Below, piece by piece: positions 39,001-51,885 of a DNA stretch of 64,000 nt. The stretch is from Echinometra lucunter (Eukaryota > Echinodermata > Echinoidea > Camarodonta > Echinometridae): the NCBI GenBank assembly GCA_029962745.1, contig CM057171.1, positions 1,083,072 to 1,147,071 on the forward strand. Direction: 5' to 3'. Position 1 is the stretch's first letter. Each line of letters opens with the position of its first letter. The notes under the pieces were generated by a model, which was given only the letters and a program-made list of their open reading frames with translations, made no database searches and was not told the DNA's origin. The position numbers and the translations under genes are program-made.

Positions 39001-42000
39001 TTGATAATGAGATGCGTATTAATGCGCCAGTAATAGGTCATGCTAGAATAAAGGAAAAATTTTCCAAATGTTGCACAGAAAAAACTCATGACGTCATATT
39101 TTGCGCTAACTTTATAAGAATTTGATTGGTCCACACCTTTTTGCCTGCCAGGAGGCAAAAAAGATGCTTTTTGCCTTGGTGATTTTTCCCCCCCCCCCCC
39201 CCCATTTACCATTCATTCACGAAAAAAAAATGTGTTGGGGGCGGGGTACTGTGGGGGTTTGCCGCTTCATATGTGAACTGGGGAGCATTTCATGAAGAGT
39301 CTTGTCAGCGATTCTCACTGACAACTGTTATAAGCTACTGAAATCCTTGCATCTGATTGGCTGAGTGCAAATTTGTCAGTGAAAATCGCTGACAAGACTC
39401 TTCATGAAACGCTCCCCAGGTCTTCACTCTTAGCTTTTTATTTTGTCCAAATATAAAGCTCAGATTGAAGAAATCAAGATCGCATGACCCCCTATTTCCA
39501 AAATATAGACTTGTATCTAAAGGAAGTAACTCCATGGAATGTTTTGAAAACAGTGACACATATGATCTTCATTTACTAGAAACTCAGTCTGCAGAGTTGC
39601 TCCTTTTTGTCATTGCACGGCAAAACACAGACATGTCAAAAGGAAGCAACTCCATTGATTTCTACATAAAACAGTGACACATTTTCTTCATTTACTAGAA
39701 ACTCATTCTACAGAGTTGCTTCCTTTGTCATCGAACGACAGAGTATCATTCTGATGCTATCAAGTTCGTCTCATTGATAAAACAGGTTAAGAAAGAAAGT
39801 TCATCTCCATGTGTGATTGACATGCCAATGTAAATAATCCACTGTACATCAGCCTGCATGTCACTGTCATGCTATCAGGTTATGTTTCCATTGATAAGCC
39901 AGTGAGGAGAGATAGAAAGTGCATGTCTTGTGTGTCAAGTTTTATCCCATTGATAACTGCGAGACCGGTTTTAACATTGCACAGATGATTCGCGAAGGAT
40001 GCCATTGTGGAAAAAAAATGGCGAAGTCCAACATTCGTATTAGGCTCCAAAATTTCATCAAACATAGGTGGGGTTGGTATTTAATGGGAATTCTTTAAAA
40101 AGTTTAAAATTTCTTTGGGAAGTTCCAGCAGCTTGCACTCAAGTGACAATGCCTCCGAATCCCCATGCCTGTTTGGCGAACTTTTGGGGCCCAAATAGGA
40201 ATGTTGGACGATGCTAGACTTTGCCATTTTTGGTGAAATTCTCATCCTTCGTTCGCATGCCCAGTGAAACCTATAGAAGACAGTCTTAGAAAGTTAATGA
40301 GTGGCAAATCCTGGATATGATCATATCCAAATCCACATAGCCCTCTACAAGTGAAGTACATGGAAGACTTATCGGATGATCATCCCTTGGATAAGTTGGG
40401 AATTGTGGAAGGAACTTGATCAAATTTGATATCTGTTTATGTGTACATCCATACAGTATCTATACAATGTTACTGTGTTTCGACCCTGAGTTGATATGAT
40501 ATGGAGACAAGGTTAAAAAGCAAGTTAATCTGTGATTGGGCAGTATTAAATTCCATCATCCTCTGCAAGTCCAGTACATGGATGACTTATCAGATAATCA
40601 TCCCATGTCTGAGACAGGCAGTGAGGACAGAAAGTTGATCAGACTTGATACCTGGTTGTGTATACATGTATGCAGTATCAGTGCCATGTTACCATGTTTT
40701 ATCCAGTCAGTATGGTTTGTAGACAGGGTTGGAAAGTTAATCTATGATTGTGAGATATCAGGTATCATCCTACCTAGATAGTCCTCTACAAGTCAAGTAC
40801 ACAGATAACCTATCAGATAATTAAGATAGGCAGTGCCGAAAGAAAGTTGATCTAATTTGATACCTGGTTGTGTATGCATGCAGTATCAATGCCATGTTAC
40901 TGTGTTAAATCAGTATGGCAAGGTTATTAAGAAAGTTAATCTATGGCTGAGAGATATTGGTTATGATTATATCAAAATCCAGATAGGCCTCTACAAGTCA
41001 AGTACATTGATGATCTATCAGATAGTCATTCCATGGATAAGCTAGGATGTAAGGATAGAAATTCACCCATTTAATACCAGTTTGTGTATGTGACTATGTG
41101 TGATTGTTTCTACAGTATCAGTGCCTATGTTACCATGGTTTATCCAATCCATATGCTATGTAGACAGGGTCAGAAAGTTTATCTATGATTGCAAGATATC
41201 AGGTATGAGGTATCATCATAATTAGATAGTCCTCTACAAGTCAAGTACATGTATGATTGACCTATGGTAGCCTAACGGTAATTCTAGGTCAATCCTAGGT
41301 GATTCCAAGTTTGATCACCTTGAATTAAAGGCTCAGGGTAGGGATATGAATATGACATTTAAAAATTAATGGATTTAACCATGATTAAACAGAGAGAATT
41401 TATAGGAATTTAACTGCCATGTATCCAATTGATTCAGAGGCACCAAGATTTCAACACAGAGAAAAATGTAATTCAAGATTAATTTGAGTTTGGTTTTGTT
41501 GCATATTTTATTTTACTGAAACATACTCATATTCATCCCAGCTTTTCGGTAAGATTATTGATATGCATCAAGGTTCCATCATATAGAAATTGAAGGATAT
41601 ATCATAGATTGCAGGATAATGTGAGATTTGATGATTTATAGATCATTATGTGATACAAATTTCTGATGAGATTGTATAAAGAATTAACAAATTTTGTTAC
41701 TCCTTTTTTGTTTTTAGAGATTGGTTGGAGAGCTAAGCTAGACCCCAAGGACCACCCGGCATCTGAATATGAGTTTGATGTCATCGTAGGGGCTGATGGC
41801 AGAAGGAACACACTACATGGTAAGATAAGAATGAGGTTTGGAGAGAGCGACAGGGGGGAGGATGACAGGGGGGATGGGAGTAGGAGTTGAGGGCATCGGA
41901 ATGTGCACTCTAATTTCTGCTGAGTCATATTTGACTCGGAATGGGGTCAACTGGGAGTCAACTCTATTCTTAGTTAAAGTGAATCAGATTTCTGAATTCA

Positions 42001-42806
42001 TTTGACCCGCAAAAGTGTGGTGTCAACTGAGAATTGACTAAATTCAAGTCAAAGTAACTCCATTCCGAGTGTAGTTAATTCGAAATTCCAAGTCACTTTC
42101 ACTCCCAGCCGACTCTATTCCGAGTCAAATTTGACTCCGCAGTGTGAGTTCGATGTCATCATAGGGGCAGATGGCAGAAGGAACACATTACGTAGGTTGT
42201 GAATTGGGTCAAAATTCAGTGTTTCTTTTCCTCCTCACTGTCTAGAATAGTAAATTTCGCAAGGTCATTTGCAAAGGCAACATTATCCACCCATTGAATA
42301 TATATGTATAAAACCTGAGATAACTCAGACTAGAATCTGTGGAATATATATATATATAATACCACAATCATATCATATCCAGTAGGTGTATAGATAAGAT
42401 GTTGAAGAGCTTGAATTGCATTATTAGGGATCTCCCTGGATTACCCATATCCAGATTTATCATTGAATCAGTTACTGATGTGTCTATCGATAAGATTGCT
42501 GTCATCACCTTGCAATGAAAGGAAACTGTAATGTGCTTATTTCCCAGAATGGCAGAAATTGGACACTTCTGATGGCCTTAAACTGACATTGCATTGGTGA
42601 TAGAGATGTTCTAAATCAATTATGATGTTGATGATGATAGTAAAAAAATGATAATGAACAAATGATTTCAATCATGTTTATAATAATGATGATAATAGTA
42701 AGAAATAGAAAAGAAGAAAAAGGAGGAGAAAAAGAAGAATTAGGAGAAAGAGAAAGAAGAAGGAGAAGAAGAAGAAGGAGAAGAATTAGGAGGAGAAGGA
42801 GGAGAA

Positions 42807-42837
<31 letters not shown>

Positions 42838-45800
42838 GAGAAAAAGAAGAAGAAGAAGGAGAAGAAGAAGAAGAAGAAGGAGGAGAAAGAGGAGAAGGAG
42901 GAGAAGGAGAAGAGCAAGAAGAAGAAGGAAGAAGGAAAAGAATTAGAAGAAGAAGAAGAAGAAAGAGGAGGAGGAGAAGAAGGGGAAGGAGAAAGAAGAA
43001 AGAGGAGAAGAAGAACAACAATGTTGATGATAATGATATTAAAAATATTCTAAATGCCTTTTCCAGAGAATATCCCTGAATTATAAATGAAAGAGATTTT
43101 CATATATTATGAATGACAGAAATATTCTTGTAATTATAGATGAGGTTGTGACAGGAGGCTGAACTGAGGGCAATTTGTATCAAAACTTTGAGTAGTGCTA
43201 TCTTTCAGCAATATTGCATTCATTATTGCTTCATCATTAACCTGAATACATCACTAGGGTACGTTCACATGTGTTGCATTTCACAGCCGCAGACCATATA
43301 AAATACGGTGTAAAAACAGTTTTCTGCTCACACACTTATATTTTTCTTTTGTTTTTACAATATGTTGATGTGGGATTGATATACACTGTACGTAGCCTCC
43401 TTTTGAGCTTTTAACTTTCATGGAAGCAGAATTAAAATGAATACTGTTGATGGGGTCTCTATAGGAATGCTTTTATCATAGTGCCTCCATTAATTTGCTC
43501 TGTTAATTTGTCCCTTTGAAAGTGCATTAAAACATTAAAGATCAGCAAGTTACAAAGTGATTCTATTTAAATAAACTAAGAATCACTTTACCCAAACATG
43601 AGTGTGTAAGGTCTTCCACAGGGCACAGCCATTGTCTATGTACATGTATGACTGCAGTGCAGTGTAAAAGAGTTCCTTGCAATTGACAGGCTGGACAATT
43701 CATATGCAATTTTCGACACGGTCTCTTTCTCGTGAAACAATTAATTTTGTTTTCACCTTTTTGATATATTTTTGTCCACACCTGAGCGACGTCCTCATCA
43801 ATTATTTATGCATTGTTCTGTTGCCATGGTGATACAACAAGGATAGCTTAGTGTTTGAGCAGACAGCGGTTATGAGCTCTGATGAGTTTGAACTATGAAT
43901 TTGTTTCATGCTTCAATTCATTCTGACACGCTTTCCTAATATGTTTAGAACAGCACAGAAAAACACTATGTTTTAGTGGTGACCATATGAATTCTCACAT
44001 TCTATAACATGAACATGTAGATATTTTTATACACAATAAAACAAAATATTGAAGATGAGCCTGTAATGAAGATTTAAGTAAGGATTTCATAATATCATCA
44101 TTGTTTCAAACAATCCTCTCAAACCCTTCTATTATAACTTTTTAAACAATTTTGAAAAGTTGCTCAAAATATTAGTTATAGTGTTAATGTCATTTTTTTT
44201 TTCGTTTTACATTTAGTGTCATGTATGTTTATCTTTTGCCTTCAAAATGTTGAGTTTTAATCTCCATTTTGGATGTGCTTCAAGGTCAACAAACATGTGT
44301 TGTTGAGTTGTATTTTGGCAACTGTAAATGCCAAACTAAATATTGGCATTGTTTGTCAGCAAAGAGTCGACATGAACTACCCAAATCTGATACATGTTTT
44401 CATAGTGAATTGTCTGCAAATTTGATATTTTGATAATGAACAGTTACCCAGTATTAACAGTTGTACTTTTGATTTTATTTAGTATAGAAAATTCTCGGTT
44501 CTGAATGTTGAAATGTAAGGGGTAGACCGTTTATGAGTTGTGACACAAAGTAAGCAAGAATAGGCCCCCATTCCACAGAACGGAGACCCTTGAAAGACCA
44601 CTGAGAGACCAAAAATTGGCAAGATCTCTCAGCAGTCTCCAAGACCAGAAAAAAAATAATGTGTCTGCGGAATGGCTCTAAAAACCCTTGAAAGATCATG
44701 GAAAGACTGAGAAGTATTTTTCCAGCAAAACTTCTCAGAGATCTCTGTGGGACCTTGAAGATCACCAAGCATTCACTGAAGGACCAAAAAGACTATTGAA
44801 AGATCACTGAAAGATCATCTGACAGACTGACTGAGATCTTTGAGAGATCAATTAAAGATCTCTGAAAGACCGACCAAGATCTCTGAAAGAACTCTGAGAG
44901 AACAACTGAGATTTCTGTCAGACCATTTAACACAAATTCTCTGAGAGACTGTCGAGAGATCATTGTGAAGCTAGGAAGACCCTTCAGCGCTCAGTGAGAG
45001 ATCACTGAAAGACCACTGAAAGACCATTTTCCTGAAAGACCGCTGAAAGACTGTTTTGAACCGTTTCAAAAAGTTTTAGAGACCACAGAGACCACAAAGA
45101 CCACTGCAAGATCAGTCAGGAATGTGAAAGACCTCGAAGATCATTGAAAGTTCATTGAAAGACCATTGAAAGATCAAGCCATTTTCATGGTCTTTCAGTG
45201 GTCTTTCAGCGGTCTTGCTCTCTGTGGAATGGGGGTTTTAGTAGAAGAATTGCATGGGGAAAGTGGCCTTCCACTTCCGTCATTTTGATGGGTACTTAAT
45301 TTCTAGCTGGCTTAGTTGATGAGTAGGGTAAAACAAATAACTTGGGTTAATATCCATAGAAATTTCACATTGGAAAAAAATTGAATGGAATTGAATAAAA
45401 TGAATTTACTTCCTTAAACCAGTACATGTACATGGAGACAGAATTATTAACATCATATTGCTTTCACAGCAATGAGATGACAAGAAAATTTAGCCTTCTC
45501 ATAACCACAAGATTGAAATGAAACTAATTAAATCTACCTTGAAACAACAAAAGACAGACATTTTCATGAGTCATTTGTCAAGTTGTGTAAACCAATGAAA
45601 GTCATGCTTGGCTTGAATTAAGACCTGGAAGTAGCACTCTTTAAATAGAATTCATTTTAATTTCGACAAAACAACAAAGATGTGACAAAGTGAGATATAC
45701 CCAGGTCCTCTGCCAGAAGGTGAGGAAACATTCCTCTCACCTGGCAGGAGGCAGGGTCACAAATTATAGTTACAAGTACAAACAAAACAACAAAAAAACA

Positions 45801-48800
45801 TGTAGACAAAGCATTAAAGAACTAAAAGAAATAATAACAAAACAATCAACGAAAATGATAACAACTGATATAAGCTTGTACAGGTCTGTCATAGCATCAT
45901 ACATCCAAAAGCAAGTGTTAACCTATCATTTGTTTCAGGAATATGTATATAAACAGGAAACAATGCCGATTCCATTATAAACGTTGTTTAAAATGTGGGA
46001 AGAAATGCTATTACTCCATTCTAGTCATTGTAAACTGAAGAACTAATCATTATTTTTTTTAAATCAAATTGAATGGATATTATGTATGTATGATAATGAT
46101 ATTAAAACAGTTGAATAAAATATTTTGTGGAAAACTGTCCCATTTGCCTGTCTTTACCATGTAGTGATGCTCCATTTGTATTCATAGCTGGGTCATTTAG
46201 GACTTACCAATGTGGGAATTAAAATAGTTTATATTATATCAGACAACCAAAAAATTATTCAAATGCAGAGGTGTAGGTGGGACTGAGGATTAGAAATTTG
46301 TAGTGGTTAGATTTATATTGCATTTGGTCAGACACTAATGAAGTTGATTAAACATAAGTTAGACAAACTTTGCTTGAGTTGACCTTCCTTTGAAAATTGC
46401 TTTCAAATGAAAATGTTTACTTTTTGAATCCATATTTAAGTCAAAAGATGAAACTTCTCACAGTCCCATTTGATATGTTTTCCCTGTCAGAATTTACTAA
46501 TGATCATCATTCTTGCTTGAAGTTCAAAGAGGTCCTGTGTATTTGGTACTTTGAGTAGGAGGAAGTGTACACTCTGTGGCATTATTTACGACCAGTAGAG
46601 CGAAGCAGTATGTCAGCCATGTTACAAGGATTTCATGATGTATGACAGATGAAGAATTTCCTTTGTTTGTTTGAGAAATTTTAATAGAGAGAAGAGGAGT
46701 GATTTATTGGAAGACCTTTATCAGTTAGCTGTTTATGATACCAAATGTAGACAGAAGTGTTTGCATTAAGAAATCATCAAGGAGATTGAATACATTGTGA
46801 CACAACCTAACATGATGAACACTATAAGCCTTAGATTATTCAGGCTAGGATCTATGGAAATTGCATTTTGTACTAGATTTAAACACGTTTAGAAGGTTAA
46901 CCCATTCGTGACAGGAATTATTTAAAGCCTAATTTGATCAGCTTTTATTCTTCAAATTGGCAACACCAACATTCTTATTTTATTGCTACATTTTTCTTCT
47001 AAAACATCATGTATCTGAAATGAATATAAATTACAGAAATTATGATGAGAAGTCATAAAGTTGCCAGTTTGCAGGGAAAAACGGTAATTTTAACATTTTC
47101 ATCGCATTGCCATTTTAAGGATTTTAATGCTTATTTTCCTTTAAAAACATTTCAGCATCAAACAACAAATATTGATACAACGAAAATGGGCACAATATGT
47201 GTAGATTTTTTTGCTCTTTCTGCTCATGTATTTGGTATGATATTTAGGGCTCTGCATCAAAAGTTATTAGACCAAACCACATAATGTGGACCCTCTGTCA
47301 CGAATGGGTTAAACATGTTTAGAAGGTTAAAGGACTGCAATAATTTTGACTCCCGATTGTTGTACAGTACATAAGGACTTTATAAGATATTTGAGTTGCA
47401 TATTATAATGAAAATTACTAAGGTCAGTGGTGTGTTTCTATCTAATCTAATTTTTCTTAATAACACGAAATGGATTGATTGTGTTAATCCTTTGCATTGA
47501 AAACTATTATCCCAATATTGCTTAGTCTGAATTGTTTTGGGAATGTCTGCTTTAACAGAATCATACCATATCTAATGAGTTGAAGAAAATGAAAAATACT
47601 TTGGCTGTAGATGTATGAAATGTAGGTTTACATACATTTAGGTCAAAGTCAAGCTGAAATTTTTTTGCCAATTTTCTTCCCATCTTCTGTCAGAAGTTTC
47701 CTAGTTTTGTATTGTGATCTAAAATGAGGTAATTTTTCTGTCTCTCTCAATTCCCTTGCAAGACATAATGCTGTCATGTGCAATCAACTTCAAGTGCAAT
47801 GTATGGGGCTACAGCAAAGGGTGATTCATCAATTTACATCAACATTGCAAATTTGTTCAATCTATCCCTGAATAATGATATACTACAACCAACATTGAAT
47901 ATTAACAAAATTGCATTTTTTATGAATGAAGGATGCTACATTATATTGTCCCAAGCCTTTGCAAATAAATTCAGTAAACCAATGTATGAATCAGTTCTCT
48001 GAACTGCTTGTTTGGCTGAGCAAACATATGAAATGCTTGTTCAAGCAAGCAAATAACATGTATAAACTTGATAACAGGAACATGTCTATCATGTTTTTAT
48101 GAATAAGTCATGGTTTATAGGAGTGCTGTTATTCTGATATTAGTAGGTTTTTGGTTTACACTAAGGCCTAATGTATAAATAAAACACACGTTTATCAATG
48201 CCTCTCTTTACCCAATTTTTGTGAAATAAAAATTGGATAGATTTGTTTGTAAAATTGCAAGAGTTTCAGAAGACTTTCAATTGCAGAAGAGTTGCATCTA
48301 ATGTTTAGTAGGAATTTCCTCACCAACTGTCTACATGTGTTTCATTTGTAACTGTTTTATTGTCCTGTAATGTTCTACATGTATCTTTATCTTTACTGAA
48401 TCATTATTGAATCATCATCTATTCATCAACATATGGTGTATATGGTACATACATTCATTTGCTCATGCTGCCCTAGTTTTTAATGAATACCCTCCTAAAT
48501 TCTCTGAGAAACATAAACACAGTAGATAAATTTGAATTTGCCCTTAAGACACACTTATTCAAAATGTATCTTAGCTTAAAGTAAAAGGCTAACATTGTGA
48601 GAATTTTTAAAAATGTCATTTTGCTACTTGACAATGGTATAAACACAAGAGTTATAGTGTAGCAATACCAGTCTGGAAGTTTCAAAGTATAATATCGACG
48701 GAAGGTATTTTGAAATATTAAAAATTTAAACCAATGTTTGAAAACAATATATTGGTCAGTTGCACCGACTAGACATAAGGAGTGCGCATGTGCACAGAGT

Positions 48801-51800
48801 TCACCTGAACAGTGTATGTGTGTGTATGCATAGTACGGTGGTGTGTGTATGTGTGTGTGTGTGCATATCATGTATAGTACAGGGAGAGAGGTGCAGCCAA
48901 CGTTTTTTTTTAACTGGTTGAAAATGCTCCTCTAGAACTTTATTTGTCTCATGAGACCAAAACTAATAAAATCGGTGTTTGCATCTTATTAACAGTTCAT
49001 TATTATCATAATTATTATCGTGATTCCAATAGGTTTCAAGAGGAAGGAGTTCCGAGGTAAGCTTGCCATAGCCATCACAGCAAACTTCATCAACAGAAAG
49101 TCAAACGAAGAAGCTCGGGTTGAGGAGATCAGTGGTGTTGCTTTCATCTTCAACCAGAAGTTCTTCCAGGATCTTCGAGAGCAGACTGGCATCGATCTTG
49201 AAAACATCGTCTACTACAAGGATGAGACACATTACTTTGTGATGACGGCCAAGAAACAGAGTCTTCTCAGTAAAGGTGTTATTCTGAAGGTAGGCGTCTA
49301 TGATTACAATGTGTCTGTTCATGGGCGGCACTACAGGGTGGAAGAGGGGGGGGGGGGGGACAGCTGCCTCCTATGATTTTTCAGGTGATCCAAAAAAAAA
49401 AAAAAAAAAAAGAAGAAGAAAGAAGAGTATTGGGAAGAGATGGCAGGATATCGAGATCACCTTGAGATATAGTTTCAACCATGCCCCTCAAATCAAATTT
49501 GTATAGTGTAATGAATATGGCATTTGTAATGTGCCATTGATCTGGTGAACTATTCTGAGACGCAGAGGGATATATGATTAAAATGAGTCAAGTGAAGAGG
49601 AGGGAGAGCCTCATTGATCTTTTCTCATTTTGCTCTGGAATGCCTCTATTCATGTCACTGTATGTCATATTCATTATCATTGTGATTATTATCTAAGGTT
49701 ATGCCTCGTGAAGGACTGAAGTGTGTTGCTTGAGGCATTCTTAAAGGCTTATTCAGTCACAAATTCCCACAGAAAACCCTTTGCAGTTTTTTATTGTTCA
49801 CATATGGTATGACAAAACATGTATTAACCTGTCAAGAATTGAATGCTCAAATGAAAGAGAGTTTTACCAGAAGTTGTACAGACAAATTGGTAATATCATA
49901 TTTTGTGCTGACTTTATGAGAATTTAATGGGTTCACACCTTTTTGCCAATAGGAGGCAAGGAAGAATTTTTGCCCCAGCATTTGTTTGGGGTGTTTTTTT
50001 TTTTTTCTTAGCTGCCTCATATGCCATTCATTTATGAGTTTAAAAAAAAAATGGGGTTTTTCCGCTGGATTGTAAACAAATGTAAACAAACCTTTAAGGA
50101 TTTACACGAATCTTCAGTACTGTATATTGTCTGTTCGGAGCCAGAAGGGCGTTAACTCAATATCCTTTTATACAGTCATCTGGCTCCGAACAGACGATAT
50201 GTTCATGTACTTCCAATTGAGTTAAACCACCCCCTTCCTCCTTTTTTTTTTTCTTTCTTCTCCCTTATCACATTTCCTCCTATTTTTCTGTTTCATTGAC
50301 ATCCTTCTTTTTCTTCCTGTTCTCTTTTTCTTCCCTTTTCTCTGTCTCTTCTGTTATTTGTAACCTATCCCTTTCTTATCACCCTCATTAGTCTGCCCTA
50401 CTCGGGCAAAAGGAAGCAAGTGACATCGAGTACAAATGCCACAAATGAAAGATTTTTTTTTTAACCAGGCCCCACAGCATGAAAATTTGTGATCAGAAAT
50501 AATGTCATTTGCTGAAACTTGCTTCCTTTTACTAAAGTTTTCCAGGCAATTCTGGGCACTTGCTTCCTTTTGCCAACATAATACATGTATTTCAGGAATA
50601 GGTCAAATTTGGGACTGATGGTTTTGTCATTTATGTAAAGCATGCCTCAAATGTGGCAAATCAAATTTTTTAAAAGTTAGTTTCAGTGAAAGTGACACTT
50701 GCTTCCTTTTGTCAAAGTAGTAGGGGGTTATTTTTCCCCTTTTTTTCTCTCTCTCTCTCTCCCATCTTAACCCATTCATGACAGGAATTATTTAAAGCCT
50801 AATTTGATCAGCTTTTATTCTTCAAATTGGCAACACCAACATTTTTATTTTAATGCTACATATTTCTGATAAAACATCATGTATAAATCATCATATATAA
50901 ATTGACAGAAATTATGATGAGAAGTCAAAAAGTTGCCAATTTGCAGGGGAAAACAGTGATTTTAAACTTTCTATCACATTGCCAATTTAAGGATTTTAAT
51001 GCTTAATTTCCTTTAAAAAATTTTCAGCATCAAATAACGAATATTGACGCAACCAAAATGGGCACAGTTTGTGTAGAATTTTTTGCTCTTTCTGCTCATG
51101 TATTTGGTATGATTTTTAGGGCTTTGCATCAAAAGATATTAGGCCAAACCACAAAATGTGGACCTCTGTCACGAATGGGTTAACTCTCCTCTTCCTTTCC
51201 CATTTCTTACCCTTTCCTCCTCCCTCTTTCCTCTGAATCTCTCATACTCACACCTCTCTCTGCCTCTCTCCTCAACCCTAAAATAGACCATCATTCTTGA
51301 TAATGTTACCTGTTTATGTCACTTAAAGGCATTGGCTAACTTTGTGAGTAGCTGATTTAAAAAATTCTCAAACTAAGATGAAACATGTGTATGAGCACTT
51401 GTATTTGTACTCAAAAACCCTGAAACCAACCCTACTTTTGAATGAAAATGTGTAAGTTAGACGCAAACGGCAATTTTATTATCCTTCGTCTCACGAGACA
51501 ATCACTAAGAGGACCACTTTGCTTGAATTTGAAAATGCCGTTATGTGCCTCCCGCCGCGTGATACGCCAATACACGCAGTACGGTAAGGTGAGTCATACG
51601 CGCATGCGCACTCCTTATGTCTATTCTGTGCAACCGACCCTCGTATATCTTTCAAACATTGGTTCACATTTTTGATATTTAAAAATACTTCCTGTAGATA
51701 TTATACTTAGAAACTTTCAGACTGGTATTTTTACACTATAACCCTTATGTTTATCCCATTTTCAAGTAACAAAACAAGATTTTTTTAAAATCATAACAAT

Positions 51801-51849
51801 GTTAACCAATGTTTTTAAAATTTCTCACATTCTCTTCCTCTTATCTCTC

Positions 51850-51885
<36 letters not shown>

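Larger units (their letters stand above)
32679..41074 (+). repeat. Duplicated segment, copy 2 (contains MICAL exons 2-3)
   Basis: Begins TGCATGAATGCTATTTGTCA, matching 22405, and stays collinear with copy 1 to about 41074, where copy 1 is interrupted. It lacks the three inserts of copy 1 and has its own at 37389-37577. A poly-C tract with 30 bp of extra sequence lies at about 34969-35018. It continues without a break into the rest of the gene, so this copy is the one physically joined to exon 4. Confidence 0.93.

Noticed and set aside
42662..43021. Arginine-rich and serine/leucine-rich frames
   Set aside because: Translations of the polypurine tract.
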